DNA of 64,000 nucleotides from positions 2,914,001 through 2,978,000 of the forward strand of contig NZ_OY780939.1 in NCBI RefSeq assembly GCF_963675975.1, written 5' to 3'. The notes beneath the pieces were generated by a model that did not search any database, was not told the DNA's origin, and was given only the letters and a program-made list of their open reading frames with translations. Position 1 is the first letter of the stretch; every line of letters starts with the position of its first letter. Shown here in pieces: positions 1 through 9,828 of the stretch. The DNA is from Halarcobacter sp. Its GTDB lineage: Bacteria; Campylobacterota; Campylobacteria; Campylobacterales; Arcobacteraceae. Position numbers and translations under genes: made by a program.

Positions 1-649
1 ATATATCTTGATATAAATGTACATAGTGATAAAAAGGATTATATGTAAGTATCCAAGGATATTTTGCTTGGGTAATCTCTTTCATATAAATAATAGGTGT
101 CATCCAAAACCAAAGTTGCAATGCTATTGGTACAACTACTTTAAGGTCTTTTATAAAAGGGGAAAATAAAGATAAAATTACACCAAAACCAAAAGAAAAA
201 ATAACTTGTAAAACCATAATAGGTAATAACCATAAAAAGTTCCAACTTAAAGGATAATCTACTATTAGTAAAAATATCATTCCTAAACACATAGAGATAC
301 AAAATATCAAAAACTCAGTAATAAATACACTGATTTGGTAAGTGTATGCAGGAACATTTATTTTTTTTATAAGCCCTGCTCTTGCTGTAAAAATATTGTG
401 TTGTCTGTTTATAACAGTACTAAATGCTGTCCATGATAAAATACCTGGTACCACATATACACTATAAGCATAAGGATTATCGTAAATATTTCCTTTTAGT
501 TTCATAAGCTCAGAAAAGATGATACTATAAATTGCAATCATAATTATAGGATGTAATATAAACCATAGTTGACCTAAGCCCATACCTACATACCTTTCTT
601 TAAAATCTCTTGCTGCAAATTGAAATGCTAATAAAATATTACGCTTCAC
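1..649 (-). CDS. wzm: ABC-2 type polysaccharide/LPS export permease (Wzm-like), 3' end outside window
   Basis: Reading the minus strand from a GTG at 649 gives an open frame to the window edge (about 216 residues), beginning MKRNILLAFQFAARDFKERY. Hydrophobic segments and the phrases GQLWFILHPI and WFWMTPIIY are typical of ABC-2 permeases that move lipid-linked polysaccharide across the inner membrane. An in-frame TAA lies directly upstream of the GTG, so no longer start is possible. The start overlaps the end of the upstream transferase gene by 11 bases, implying coupled translation. The partner ATPase (Wzt) should lie beyond the left edge. The family call is by recognised sequence pattern; substrate is inferred from the neighbours. 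Confidence 0.85.
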   Translation of the reverse strand, partial: MKRNILLAFQFAARDFKERYVGMGLGQLWFILHPIIMIAIYSIIFSELMKLKGNIYDNPYAYSVYVVPGILSWTAFSTVINRQHNIFTARAGLIKKINVPAYTYQISVFITEFLIFCISMCLGMIFLLIVDYPLSWNFLWLLPIMVLQVIFSFGFGVILSLFSPFIKDLKVVVPIALQLWFWMTPIIYMKEITQAKYPWILTYNPFYHYVHLYQDI

Positions 650-1670
650 TTATTACCTTTTTAAATAGACTTATATGCTCCAATGCAGAGTTTTGCCAGT
701 CAAATTTTGAAGATTGCATTTTACCTTTATTTACCAAAGACTCTTGTAAAGCATTATCTTCATATAGTGTTTTTATTTTGTTTTTTATATCATCAACATC
801 ATAAGGGTTGCAATATAAAGCTGAGTCTTGTGCTACTTCTTTTAAAGAGGAGGTGTTAGAGCAAATAACAGGAGTCATACAAGAAAAGCTTTCTAAAATA
901 GGTAAACCAAAACCTTCATAAAATGAAGGGTAGATAAATATCTTTGAGCTTTGATATAGTTCAACTAAGCTTTGGTTGTCAACATTTTCTAAAAAATATA
1001 TATTTGAATTTGATTTTGCTTGTTTTAATAGCTCATAAGTGTTTTTATCTAGTTTAAAATTTGAGGAAAAATTTCCTACTATTTTTAACTTTAGAGTATT
1101 TGAATTTAGTGAGATAAAAGCTTTAATTAAATTATTGAAATTTTTTCTTTTGTTTAAACTACCTACATATAAAATCTGGTTTTGTTTTTTTATTTTTTTA
1201 TTTTCTTTAAAGATAGGGTCAACACCATTGTAGATAACCTCAATTTTATTTTTTATATTTGGATAGTATTTTGTTATTTGATTTTTTGAATAGTTTGAAA
1301 CGGTTATAATTTTATTTGCTCTTTTTATGTTAAATGGTACTAAAAAATTGTAATAAAATCTAAAAAACGAAGAAAAACTATCTTTATATGTGATGAATGA
1401 AACATCATGTAAAGTTAGTATTAATTTTATTTTATTAGGTAAAAAAATTGGTGCAATATTTGCTGGACAAAAAAGGATATCGTGATTAAATATTTTAAAG
1501 GGCAAAATAAAATGCTCCCAAAAATGTCTATAATATTTGTTTTTGTATTTTGGTTTAGCTATTGTGATATTGCAAGTGTTTGGGATATTTGCTATTATAG
1601 ATTTTGCATAGTTTTCTACACCTGTAGCTAGGTCATGGGTTAATACCCTTGCGTCTATTAAAATTTTCAT
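639..1670 (-). CDS. Glycosyltransferase family 4 (mannosyltransferase-like)
   Basis: A 343-residue GT-B retaining transferase of the GT4 type. The N-terminus (MKILIDARVL...GVENYAKSI) and the C-terminal nucleotide-sugar motif YEGFGLPILE at residues 251-260, which supplies the EX7E glutamates (E252, E260), are classic. It probably adds mannose or a similar sugar to a lipid-linked polysaccharide at the cytoplasmic face; GDP-mannose is supplied by manC/manB in the same gene run. It overlaps the preceding transferase by 4 bases and the export permease by 11, so all three look co-transcribed. The sugar specificity is inference. Confidence 0.85.
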   Translation of the reverse strand: MKILIDARVLTHDLATGVENYAKSIIANIPNTCNITIAKPKYKNKYYRHFWEHFILPFKIFNHDILFCPANIAPIFLPNKIKLILTLHDVSFITYKDSFSSFFRFYYNFLVPFNIKRANKIITVSNYSKNQITKYYPNIKNKIEVIYNGVDPIFKENKKIKKQNQILYVGSLNKRKNFNNLIKAFISLNSNTLKLKIVGNFSSNFKLDKNTYELLKQAKSNSNIYFLENVDNQSLVELYQSSKIFIYPSFYEGFGLPILESFSCMTPVICSNTSSLKEVAQDSALYCNPYDVDDIKNKIKTLYEDNALQESLVNKGKMQSSKFDWQNSALEHISLFKKVISEA

Positions 1671-2818
1671 ATTTTTTTATTTTTTTCAATATATGAGATT
1701 AGATCTTTAAAACAGATTTCACTATTAAAATATTTTGATATGTAGTTTATAGAGTTTTTTGATAGATTTTCTCTAAAGTTTTCAGAGATAGTTAATGATA
1801 ATATTTTTTCTATCCACTCATCTTTTGTATTTGCCAAAAGAAAAGAGCTGTTGATTTGCTTTTCTAATCCTTTTGAACCTTCATTTGTAGTTATTAAAGG
1901 GATTCCATATGCCAAGGCTTCAATATTTTTTATTTTTAATCCACCACCCATTTGAACTGGATTTATAGCTATTGTAGCTGATTCATAAGCTTTTGTTAGA
2001 TTATCAATTTTCCCATGTAAAAGTATATTTGTATATTTTTCTTCATATGGTTTTAGAGCTTTTGATACTTCTCCATATATATTTAAATATAAGTTTTCTA
2101 TATCTGCAAAAAAAATCCAAACATTATCAATAAACCATTTAATAGAAGTATTATTTGCAATACTAAACCCTGCTATAAAAATTATATTTTTATTTTTTGG
2201 TGATTTTAAAAGTAGATTTTCTGTTTTTACAGGATGTGGACAACAGATACTTTTAATATTTTTTTCAAGTAAATATTTGTGCTCAACTTTTTGGATACAA
2301 ATTACTTTATCATAACAAGCCAATATTTTTAGCTCTTGCTCTTCACTTATATCTATCCAATGTTTTTGATTGTTTTTTTTAAAAGATTCATTTCTTTTAT
2401 TCATTATGTCATGGGTATCTAAAATAGTTATATAATTTTTTAATAAGGGCAAGAGATATGATAGTTTTATATATTCTACAATAACATGTGAAAAATTGTT
2501 TTTGTTTAGTAGTGTCTGAGTTTTTGATACGGTTTTTTTATTATGAAACTGTTCAATAACTGGGTTATCACTTAAAAAACTATTTACTTCTTCTAGATTG
2601 TATGTTGATTCTTCAAGATTTTCTATAAATATTATATTGTGATCTAAAAGTTCAATATATTTATCATCTTCTTCTATTTTTTCTTTTGTATATGCAATTG
2701 TAAGTTTATAATTATGTTTTAGATATTCAATAAGTGCAAATACTCTTTGATGACTTCCTATCTCTTGTTTCCAATAGTTTACATCTGTGATAAGTAATAT
2801 GTTATATGTTTTTTCCAA
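1667..2818 (-). CDS. Glycosyltransferase, GT-B fold (GT4-like)
   Basis: A 383-residue protein with an N-terminal Rossmann-type half (NILLITDVNYWKQEIGSHQR) and a C-terminal nucleotide-sugar half around residues 291-311 (GGGLKIKNIEALAYGIPLI), the pattern of Glycos_transf_1-type enzymes. The invariant EX7E of canonical GT4 proteins is less clear here, so the exact family is uncertain. It sits between another GT4 gene (4-base overlap) and a capsule-type transferase (2-base gap), so it very likely contributes one linkage of the same glycan. Acceptor and donor cannot be read from the sequence. Confidence 0.75.
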   Translation of the reverse strand: MEKTYNILLITDVNYWKQEIGSHQRVFALIEYLKHNYKLTIAYTKEKIEEDDKYIELLDHNIIFIENLEESTYNLEEVNSFLSDNPVIEQFHNKKTVSKTQTLLNKNNFSHVIVEYIKLSYLLPLLKNYITILDTHDIMNKRNESFKKNNQKHWIDISEEQELKILACYDKVICIQKVEHKYLLEKNIKSICCPHPVKTENLLLKSPKNKNIIFIAGFSIANNTSIKWFIDNVWIFFADIENLYLNIYGEVSKALKPYEEKYTNILLHGKIDNLTKAYESATIAINPVQMGGGLKIKNIEALAYGIPLITTNEGSKGLEKQINSSFLLANTKDEWIEKILSLTISENFRENLSKNSINYISKYFNSEICFKDLISYIEKNKKI

Positions 2819-2820
2819 AT

Positions 2821-3675
2821 TTAGCCTATTTTTATTTTTGAAATAAGATATTTAATTTTTGTTTTTATTATATCTTTTAATACTATTTCATCATTTATTT
2901 GATTGTATCCCCAAAAATCATTTAATGATTTTCGTAATCTATTTTGTACAAAAGGTAATTTTATATTTTGGTCATCTGTATCTAAAATATCTGCCCAAAA
3001 TTTTGAATCAAAATAATCTGCATATATCCCTATATCATTTGTATCAAAATCAAAATATTGTTTATAAAGAAAAGTCACCTCTTTTTTAAAATATTTAGCC
3101 TCATATAAAACACTAGAGTTAAGGCCCACTACATGTTTGATTTTATCATTTGCCAAAAGATGGTAAATATTATCTAGTGTGATTTTAATATTGGGAAAAT
3201 TCTTTTTTAAAATCTTAATCACCTTTTTATTATTTTTTGCATAAGGGTGGGGTTTGAAATATATATTTGTGTAATTTGATGAAATTGATTTTATTTCATC
3301 AATATAATCAGTTATTGAGTGATATTTCTTTCCATCAAATATAACTTTATCCATAGATGTTTGACCCACTAATAACAAAGAGTTTTCTTTGATTTTATCA
3401 TGTTTTACTGTTTTGAGATATGTTGCTTTTACAAGATCAGCATAGTAATAAAAAATTTTATAATCTACTTCATATTTTTTTAGACGTTGTTTTATTTTAT
3501 CATCATTTGTTTCAAAATTAAAAAAAATATCATCTGCAAATCTTATTGGATGAATAGAAAGATTTATAGTAGGTTTTTTTTCTTTTAATTTATCTTTTTC
3601 TTCAAAATATATATCTATATTTGTATTTGAAATAAAAGTTGAAAACAACTGCTTTAACCATAATGTATGCTTCAT
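2821..3675 (-). CDS. Capsule-biosynthesis-type transferase (KpsC/KpsS-like half), putative
   Basis: A 284-residue protein with the core layout of Capsule_synth-type GT-B transferases: a strand plus VGQTSMDK, then KPHPYAKN (the HP motif near mid-protein) and GLNSSVLYEAKYF, which matches the 'NSGVGLLGMLW' position of its neighbours. It is shorter than KpsC/KpsS and the N-terminal half is weakly conserved. It lies in the same run as two clearer members of this fold (3683-5860 and 5920-6957). Alternatives are a sialyl/polysialyltransferase-like GT-B enzyme. The fold is moderately supported; the sugar is unknown. Confidence 0.55.
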   Translation of the reverse strand: MKHTLWLKQLFSTFISNTNIDIYFEEKDKLKEKKPTINLSIHPIRFADDIFFNFETNDDKIKQRLKKYEVDYKIFYYYADLVKATYLKTVKHDKIKENSLLLVGQTSMDKVIFDGKKYHSITDYIDEIKSISSNYTNIYFKPHPYAKNNKKVIKILKKNFPNIKITLDNIYHLLANDKIKHVVGLNSSVLYEAKYFKKEVTFLYKQYFDFDTNDIGIYADYFDSKFWADILDTDDQNIKLPFVQNRLRKSLNDFWGYNQINDEIVLKDIIKTKIKYLISKIKIG

Positions 3676-3682
3676 GCAAAAA

Positions 3683-5860
3683 CTACTTCCAATTTAATAT
3701 TTTTTGTTTTATAAATACAAGCATTTTACCTAAAATAGGTATTTTTTTAATTATTCTTAAACTTGAACTGTTGTGAAAATTTAATGTTTTATAATAATAA
3801 TAAAAATCTTTTTTTGCATATAAACTATCTAAATGGTATTTATATCTATCGAATAATACAGATTGGTGTGAGATTCTAGCTTTTTCACCATTATAATAGT
3901 TGATTTTGCTATCTGTTATATTTCGAATTTTATAAAAATCAATTGAATTTGTTACAGTCATTCTTCCACCATCTTTCCATCTTACTTCTTTAGTTCCAAA
4001 AGTTCCAAAAGAGTAAAACTCTTCAAGTAGATAATACAAAAATCTATAAGTTGTTTTAGTATCTGGCTTAAAATTATTGTCTAAATAGTCTAAAAGTTGT
4101 TTAGAAGAAGTGATATTTTTATTTATTCTATTATCTGAATAAAAAACTTCTCCACAATAATAAACTGGTTTATCCCATAACATACCAAGTAGACCCACTC
4201 CCGAATTTATCAAAAGGATTGCATCTGCTGCATCTAAGAGATCTTTAATATTATGAGAGGAGTATATTGCATTTTCTATTTTCCACGCTTCATCTTCTAA
4301 AGGATGCTTTTTTATAACTACTTTCCAAGTATTATCTATGGTGTTTACTACTTCTTGTACAAGATTAATAAAATTTTCATAAGTTCCAATAGAACCACAA
4401 AAATATGTAATAACTGTATCTGAAGGTCTTTGTAATGGTACAAAAAGAACTTTTTCGGAAGCTTTGATATTTAATTCTTTTTTTAATTTTTCTTTTCCGA
4501 TTCTATCATTTTGTTTTTCTAAAGATATATCTAAATCTTTTTCCTCTTCAATATAATCTAATACTATTTTTTCTTGTTCATTGTTTATTGGTTTATCCCA
4601 ATGAATTGAATCGTAACTTGAACTTTCTGCATTAAACCCATTGTAATCAAAAAATACAGAATCTCTTAAAGCACCTCTTTCTGCAATAATAACTTCAATA
4701 TTTTCTTTTTTTAATAATTTGTAAAGTTCTAAACGCTTATCTGTACCATAAGGATTAAACATCAAAACTCTTGAGATATTTTTTTCTTGAATATAATTAA
4801 AAATTGAACTTACACTTGTATTATTTTCATCTAAATAGTGGATTTTTCCTAAAAGTGGTAAAACTTTCCTATTATATATAAAAGGGTTAGTTTTTGAAAA
4901 TAAAAGGGTTGAACCTTTGTCTAAAGAGGGTAAAGGTTCAGGTTCTTTTTTATCATAAAAAAAGTCTTTTTGTTTTTTTTCAAAAAGCTCTTTGTTTTTC
5001 TCTTTTCCTTGTATATAATCAGATTGTTCATCAACTTCATGCCAAATATGAAAAAGAACTATACCTTTATGAAAACTCATATCTCCATAAAGTCTGTAAA
5101 TACTTTTCCAACCCTTATATTGAACTACATTTTGGAAATTTTGATAATCTAAAAAATGGTTTGAAGGCATAGGGAATTTTTTTGAAGAATAGATCATTCT
5201 ACAGTTAAATTCTAAATCTTCATATCCCCATTTTTCAAAATCTTCATCATAACCTCCGTGGGAAAGATAATCATGTCTGTTGTATACATTTACAGAGGTA
5301 CCTGTTGAAAACTTTTCAATATAATCTTTATCATCTTCGAATAGTTTTTGAAGAAAAAGGTTTTTTCTTAAATCTTCATTTGTATTAAAAAAAAGTTCTT
5401 TACCTAATTTTTCAGTTAAATATATTGCTCCAAACATCAAAAAGTCATTTGAATATTTATCTAAATTTGAAATTTTTATTTCATTTAAAACATCATTATA
5501 AAAGCCATTGTATGGATATAAATCTACATCCATAAACATTATATATTTTGATATAGAGTGGATTGCACCAATATTTCTTGCCCTTGACATACAGATATTA
5601 GAATTTTGACTTTTGATATGTATATAGTTGATATTTGATTCTTCACATATTTGTTTATGCTTTAGATGCTCTTTTTCTTCTGAGCCATCATCAACTACTA
5701 AAAAGTCAACTTTTTGTTTGTCTAATAAGTTATCAGATATAGAATATGTAAGTCTGCTTGAGATATCTCTATTTTTTGTAGCACGTATAGGAATTATAAC
5801 TGTTAAAAGTGCTGTTTTATTTAATTTTTTTTCAATATTGTAAGTTTGAATTTCGTACAT
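3683..5860 (-). CDS. Bimodular transferase: N-terminal GT2 (GT-A) plus C-terminal KpsC/KpsS-like domain
   Basis: A 725-residue fusion. Residues 1 to about 300 form a GT-A domain: TVIIPIR start, DDGS, the metal-binding DVD in MFMDVDLYP, and GGYDEDFEKWGYEDLEF, the galactosyltransferase-type C-cap. From about 350 onward a second domain carries AERGALRDS, PLQRPSDTV, KKHPLEDEA and LINSGVGLLGMLW, typical of capsule-type (KpsC/KpsS) Kdo transferases. This C-terminal part is closely similar over its whole length to the stand-alone downstream-strand neighbour at 5920-6957. A protein with two transferase modules could add two sugars in sequence or a sugar plus a terminating residue. Domain assignment is from motifs; function as chain terminator is inferred. 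Confidence 0.75.
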   Translation of the reverse strand: MYEIQTYNIEKKLNKTALLTVIIPIRATKNRDISSRLTYSISDNLLDKQKVDFLVVDDGSEEKEHLKHKQICEESNINYIHIKSQNSNICMSRARNIGAIHSISKYIMFMDVDLYPYNGFYNDVLNEIKISNLDKYSNDFLMFGAIYLTEKLGKELFFNTNEDLRKNLFLQKLFEDDKDYIEKFSTGTSVNVYNRHDYLSHGGYDEDFEKWGYEDLEFNCRMIYSSKKFPMPSNHFLDYQNFQNVVQYKGWKSIYRLYGDMSFHKGIVLFHIWHEVDEQSDYIQGKEKNKELFEKKQKDFFYDKKEPEPLPSLDKGSTLLFSKTNPFIYNRKVLPLLGKIHYLDENNTSVSSIFNYIQEKNISRVLMFNPYGTDKRLELYKLLKKENIEVIIAERGALRDSVFFDYNGFNAESSSYDSIHWDKPINNEQEKIVLDYIEEEKDLDISLEKQNDRIGKEKLKKELNIKASEKVLFVPLQRPSDTVITYFCGSIGTYENFINLVQEVVNTIDNTWKVVIKKHPLEDEAWKIENAIYSSHNIKDLLDAADAILLINSGVGLLGMLWDKPVYYCGEVFYSDNRINKNITSSKQLLDYLDNNFKPDTKTTYRFLYYLLEEFYSFGTFGTKEVRWKDGGRMTVTNSIDFYKIRNITDSKINYYNGEKARISHQSVLFDRYKYHLDSLYAKKDFYYYYKTLNFHNSSSLRIIKKIPILGKMLVFIKQKILNWK

Positions 5861-5919
5861 ATATAAAGTATTCTCTATTTTAATAAGATGGGGATTATTT
5901 TATCCAAAAAAGCTTAATT

Positions 5920-6957
5920 TTAAATATACTTAGCAGTATTTATGTAATTTGAGATATTATTTATTTTATAAAAATTTATTTTTGTTGTGATTGTCCGTTT
6001 TGAATTGTCTTCTAATGTTATTTCTTCTGTAAAGAATTTTCCAAAAGAGTAAAATTCATCAATTAAATATGAGATAAATCTTTCTACTTTTTGTTTATCA
6101 ACTTTTAAGTGATTGTTCTTTAGAAAATCAACCACTTCATTTGATGTTTTTACTTCTTTGTTTATTGAGGGGTGAGAATAAAAAGCATCTCCAAAATGGT
6201 AAACTGGTTTTGAATACATCATAGAGATGAGTCCAACTCCTGAATTTATTAAAACAATAGAATCACAAAGTTCTATTAAATCTTTAAAATGGGTGTCATC
6301 ATCAACATAAAATAATTTGTCTTCATAAAGTCTTTGGGTTTCCAAAGGGTGTTTCTTTACTAAAACAAGCCAATTATCTTTTAGTTTATTTTGAATATCA
6401 ATAATATTTTCAAGAAAGTTTTCCATTTTTTTAACATTTTTAGAAAAATATTTTATAACGGTGTCTGAGGGTCTTTGTAAAGGAACAAAAAGTATTTTTT
6501 TATTTGAAGATATATTTAGTTTTTTTCTTAACTTTTCTTTGCCTATTCTTTTAGATTGTTTTTCCAAAGAGCTTTCGCTTTTTATCTCATTTTGAATATA
6601 TTCTTGTACTTTTTGCTTTTTTAACAAAGATAGGGGTTTATCCCAATATTTAGGGTGATAGGAAGTGCTTTCTGCATTAAATCCATTTGGATCAAAAAAC
6701 CAAGAGTTTGGTAAGGCTCCCCTATCAGAAATCAAAAGTTTTATATTATTTTTTTTTAAATATTTATATATATTTAATCTTTTTTCATTTTGAAAAGGGT
6801 TTTGAATAACAACAATATCTATTTTATTTGTTTTTATAAAATCTAATATATTTTTCGTATTTAAATCATATTCGTTAAAAGTAAATTTTTTCTTAAAAAA
6901 TATATCAATATCACATAAGGCTTTATATTCTTTTTTCCATAAATAAAGTACATTCAT
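5920..6957 (-). CDS. Capsular polysaccharide-type (KpsC/KpsS-like) transferase, single domain
   Basis: A 345-residue protein sharing the blocks SDRGALPNSWFFD, GFNAESTSYH, FVPLQRPSDTVIKYF, KKHPLETQ and LINSGVGLISMMYSKPVYHFGDAFY with the C-terminal half of the gene immediately downstream (3683-5860). The HP motif and the NSGVG loop are the hallmark of this GT-B family, which in capsules and some ABC-exported O antigens transfers Kdo. It is 9 bases downstream of manC. The two paralogues probably arose by duplication, followed by fusion of one copy to a GT2 domain. Donor sugar not proven. Confidence 0.7.
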   Translation of the reverse strand: MNVLYLWKKEYKALCDIDIFFKKKFTFNEYDLNTKNILDFIKTNKIDIVVIQNPFQNEKRLNIYKYLKKNNIKLLISDRGALPNSWFFDPNGFNAESTSYHPKYWDKPLSLLKKQKVQEYIQNEIKSESSLEKQSKRIGKEKLRKKLNISSNKKILFVPLQRPSDTVIKYFSKNVKKMENFLENIIDIQNKLKDNWLVLVKKHPLETQRLYEDKLFYVDDDTHFKDLIELCDSIVLINSGVGLISMMYSKPVYHFGDAFYSHPSINKEVKTSNEVVDFLKNNHLKVDKQKVERFISYLIDEFYSFGKFFTEEITLEDNSKRTITTKINFYKINNISNYINTAKYI

Positions 6958-6965
6958 AAAATATT

Positions 6966-8336
6966 TTATCTTTTAAAATCATCATCAAGTCTTACTATAT
7001 CATCTTCACCGGTATATTCACCTACTTGTGCTTCTATAAGAATAATTGGTATTTTACCATCATTTGCTAATCTATGAACTTCGCCCATTTTTATATATGT
7101 TGATTCATTTGGTTTTAAATAACTTGTTTTATCTCCAATTGTAACAGTAGCTATACCACTTACAACTATCCAGTGTTCATTTCTATGGTAGTGTTTTTGT
7201 AAAGATAATCTTTTCCCTGGTTTTACTTCAATTTTTTTTATTTTATACCCTTTAGTATCTTCTAAAACAGTATAAGTTCCCCAAGGTCTATGTACTTTCA
7301 GATGTATATTTTGAAGCGTGTGGTCTAAATCTTTTAATTTTTTTACAATTGTTTTTACTTTTTGAGAGCTTCCTCTTTTTGAGACTAATAAAGCATCTGC
7401 TGTATCAACTATAATCAAATCATCTACATCAATAGTAGCAATTTTTCTTTCTACTCCATAAATCAAATTATTTTTAGAATCACAAGATATATGGTTTGGA
7501 TTTTGAGTATTGCCAGATTCATCTTTTGGCAATTCATCATACAAAGAATCAAAACTTCCTAAATCTGTCCATTGTATATCGGAAGGTATAACTTTAACTA
7601 TTGAGCTTTTTTCCATAACTGCATAATCTATACTATCTTCAGGTATTTTTTCCATATCTTCAAATTTAATTCTTATCATCTCATCATTTTTTGCATTTTC
7701 ATATGCTTTTAACGAGGCTTCATAAACCTTTGGAGAGTATTTTTTAAGTTCATCTAAGAATACTCCTGCTTTAAAACAAAACATACCACTATTCCAAAAA
7801 TAGTTGCCATGTTCAAAATATAAATTTGCAGTTTTTTCATCTGGTTTTTCATGAAAAGCTTTTACATCAAAATCATTTGCTTCTATATATCCAAAACCTG
7901 TTTCAGGGTATGTTGGAGTTATTCCAAAAGTTACTAAGTTATTTTGTAAAGCTAACTCTTTTCCTGATTGAAGTACTTTTTCATATTCTTTTTGATTTTT
8001 TATTAAATGATCACTTGGGGTTACTAATAATATTTCATCATAAGCTAATGCAAAACAAGCTAAAGCTATTGCAGGTGCTGTGTTTCTAGCTAGTGGCTCT
8101 AAAAGATATTTTGAGTTTTTTGATAAATCTAATTCTTCTAATTGATCTAATGCTAAAAAATATTGTTCAGAATTTGATACAATAAAAGTTTGTGAACATA
8201 AACTTTTATTTCTTTTTACGGTTGATTGAAATAGTGATTGATTGTCAAACATTTTTACAAATTGTTTAGGCATCAAAGTTCTACTAATAGGCCATAACCT
8301 TGTACCATTTCCACCACATAAAATTATATTAGTCAT
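6966..8336 (-). CDS. manC: Mannose-1-phosphate guanylyltransferase / mannose-6-phosphate isomerase
   Basis: A 456-residue bifunctional type II enzyme. The N-terminal nucleotidyltransferase has the signature CGGNGTRLWPISRTLMPKQF at residues 7-26 and LLVTPSDHLI; the C-terminal cupin (from about residue 345) has RPWGTYTVLE, KPGKRLSLQKHYHRNEHW and GEYTGEDDIVRL, which bind the isomerase zinc. It makes GDP-mannose from mannose-1-phosphate and can also interconvert fructose-6-P and mannose-6-P. The phosphomannomutase gene lies just upstream in the same direction, giving a complete GDP-mannose route. Length is slightly below the usual 470-480. Confidence 0.95.
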   Translation of the reverse strand: MTNIILCGGNGTRLWPISRTLMPKQFVKMFDNQSLFQSTVKRNKSLCSQTFIVSNSEQYFLALDQLEELDLSKNSKYLLEPLARNTAPAIALACFALAYDEILLVTPSDHLIKNQKEYEKVLQSGKELALQNNLVTFGITPTYPETGFGYIEANDFDVKAFHEKPDEKTANLYFEHGNYFWNSGMFCFKAGVFLDELKKYSPKVYEASLKAYENAKNDEMIRIKFEDMEKIPEDSIDYAVMEKSSIVKVIPSDIQWTDLGSFDSLYDELPKDESGNTQNPNHISCDSKNNLIYGVERKIATIDVDDLIIVDTADALLVSKRGSSQKVKTIVKKLKDLDHTLQNIHLKVHRPWGTYTVLEDTKGYKIKKIEVKPGKRLSLQKHYHRNEHWIVVSGIATVTIGDKTSYLKPNESTYIKMGEVHRLANDGKIPIILIEAQVGEYTGEDDIVRLDDDFKR

Positions 8337-8364
8337 ATATTATATACCTGTTTTTTATTGTTTA

Positions 8365-8370
8365 ATTATA
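8365..8370 (-). promoter_or_regulatory. Possible -10 box for manC and the downstream transferase genes
   Basis: The minus strand reads TATAAT here, 28 bases before the manC ATG, inside the 95-base gap after manB. A second TATAAT-like hexamer overlaps the start region. As usual in Campylobacterota no clear -35 box is seen, so this is a weak call. Confidence 0.35.
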
Positions 8371-8431
8371 TAAAGATAATATCTAAAAACTTCTTTTTGA
8401 GAGGTTAATAGTTTGTATAAACCTTTCTTTA

Positions 8432-9811
8432 TCAAAAGGTCAAACTTAGCAATTTTTCTTGATAAAATAGTGCTTTTTCTTTAGTATCTGCTTCAAATCT
8501 GGTAACTAGTTTTGGTGTAGTATTACTTGCTCTAATTAAACCCCAACCATCTTCAAAAACTACACGTACTCCATCAACATCAATTATGTTTTTAATTTTT
8601 GGAAAATTTGAAGGGGGATTTTTTAGTTTTTCTTTTAATTCATCGATTATAACGAACTTTTTCTCTTCTGTTGTATTTATATTAATTTCATCTGTAGAGT
8701 AAAGTTTTGGCAATTTTTCATACTCTTTGTCATAATCAAAACCATTTGATACAAGCTCTAAAGCTCTAAGGGTAGAATAAATAGCATCATCATAACCAAA
8801 ATATTTATCATTGAAAAAGATATGACCACTTACTTCAGCAGCAAAAGAGGCATTTGTTTCTTTGATTTTTACTTTTAAATTACTATGACCTGTTTTATAC
8901 ATAATAGCTTTTCCATAACTATTTATAGTGTCATACATAATTTGTGAACATTTTACTTCACCTACTACTATAGGATTTTTGATAAATCTAGAAAAGAAGA
9001 TAGCTAGAACATCACCTTTAAAGTTGTATTTGTTGGATAATACGGCTATTCTATCTGCATCACCATCGTATGCAAAACCTAAAGTAAAATTATCATTTTT
9101 TAATTCTTTTTTTATATCTTCTAAATTTTTTTCATCACTTGGGTCGGGGTGATGATTCGGGAAAGTTCCATCTGGTTTTTCATATATTATTTTAGAATTT
9201 ATATTTAGATTTTCAAGTACTTCTCTTAAAAGCGAGCCTGCTGCTCCATTTCCACAATCAAAAATAAATTTTTTATTTGTAAGATTTAAATCTTTAAATT
9301 CATCTACTAGATAATTTATATATTGTTTTTTTGCATCAATTTTTATATCTTTTTCATTATTAGGTATTTGAATATCACTATTTAATACTTTTTCACCTAA
9401 AGCATAAATACTATCTCCAAAAAAAGGTTGTTTATCAATTGTAATTTTAAAGCCATTATATTCAGGTGGGTTATGGCTACCTGTTATCATAATAGAAGCA
9501 GATACAAGTTTTTCTTTAGTATCTTCTTGGGTGAAAAATTTAGTATAATTTGAAAAATAATTAACAGGAGTTGGAACTAAGCCCATAGTTAAAACTTCTA
9601 ATTTAGCTTCATTTATACCGCTAATAAGCCATTTTTCTAATTGTGGAGAATGTGTTCTAGCATCATACCCTACAGAGATATATTTTGCATCAGGGATTTT
9701 ATCTTTTACTTCTAAAGCAAAATAGAAACCTATTTTTTTAACAGTACTTTCATTTAATTCTGTAGAAAAAATACCTCTTATATCATATTCTCTAAAAATA
9801 TTTTTTGTCAT
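8432..9811 (-). CDS. manB: Phosphomannomutase/phosphoglucomutase
   Basis: A 459-residue alpha-D-phosphohexomutase. The active-site phosphoserine loop is TGSHNPPEYNGFKI, the metal-binding loop is YDGDADR, the sugar-binding region is EVSGHIFF, and the C-terminal phosphate-binding loop is RASNTTPKLVTRFE. All four catalytic elements are intact. It converts mannose-6-P to mannose-1-P (and probably glucose-6-P to glucose-1-P, which would also feed the dTDP-rhamnose and UDP-glucose routes in this locus). Upstream of manC and in the same direction. Confidence 0.93.
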   Translation of the reverse strand: MTKNIFREYDIRGIFSTELNESTVKKIGFYFALEVKDKIPDAKYISVGYDARTHSPQLEKWLISGINEAKLEVLTMGLVPTPVNYFSNYTKFFTQEDTKEKLVSASIMITGSHNPPEYNGFKITIDKQPFFGDSIYALGEKVLNSDIQIPNNEKDIKIDAKKQYINYLVDEFKDLNLTNKKFIFDCGNGAAGSLLREVLENLNINSKIIYEKPDGTFPNHHPDPSDEKNLEDIKKELKNDNFTLGFAYDGDADRIAVLSNKYNFKGDVLAIFFSRFIKNPIVVGEVKCSQIMYDTINSYGKAIMYKTGHSNLKVKIKETNASFAAEVSGHIFFNDKYFGYDDAIYSTLRALELVSNGFDYDKEYEKLPKLYSTDEININTTEEKKFVIIDELKEKLKNPPSNFPKIKNIIDVDGVRVVFEDGWGLIRASNTTPKLVTRFEADTKEKALFYQEKLLSLTF

Positions 9812-9828
9812 AAATCTATCCTAAATTT

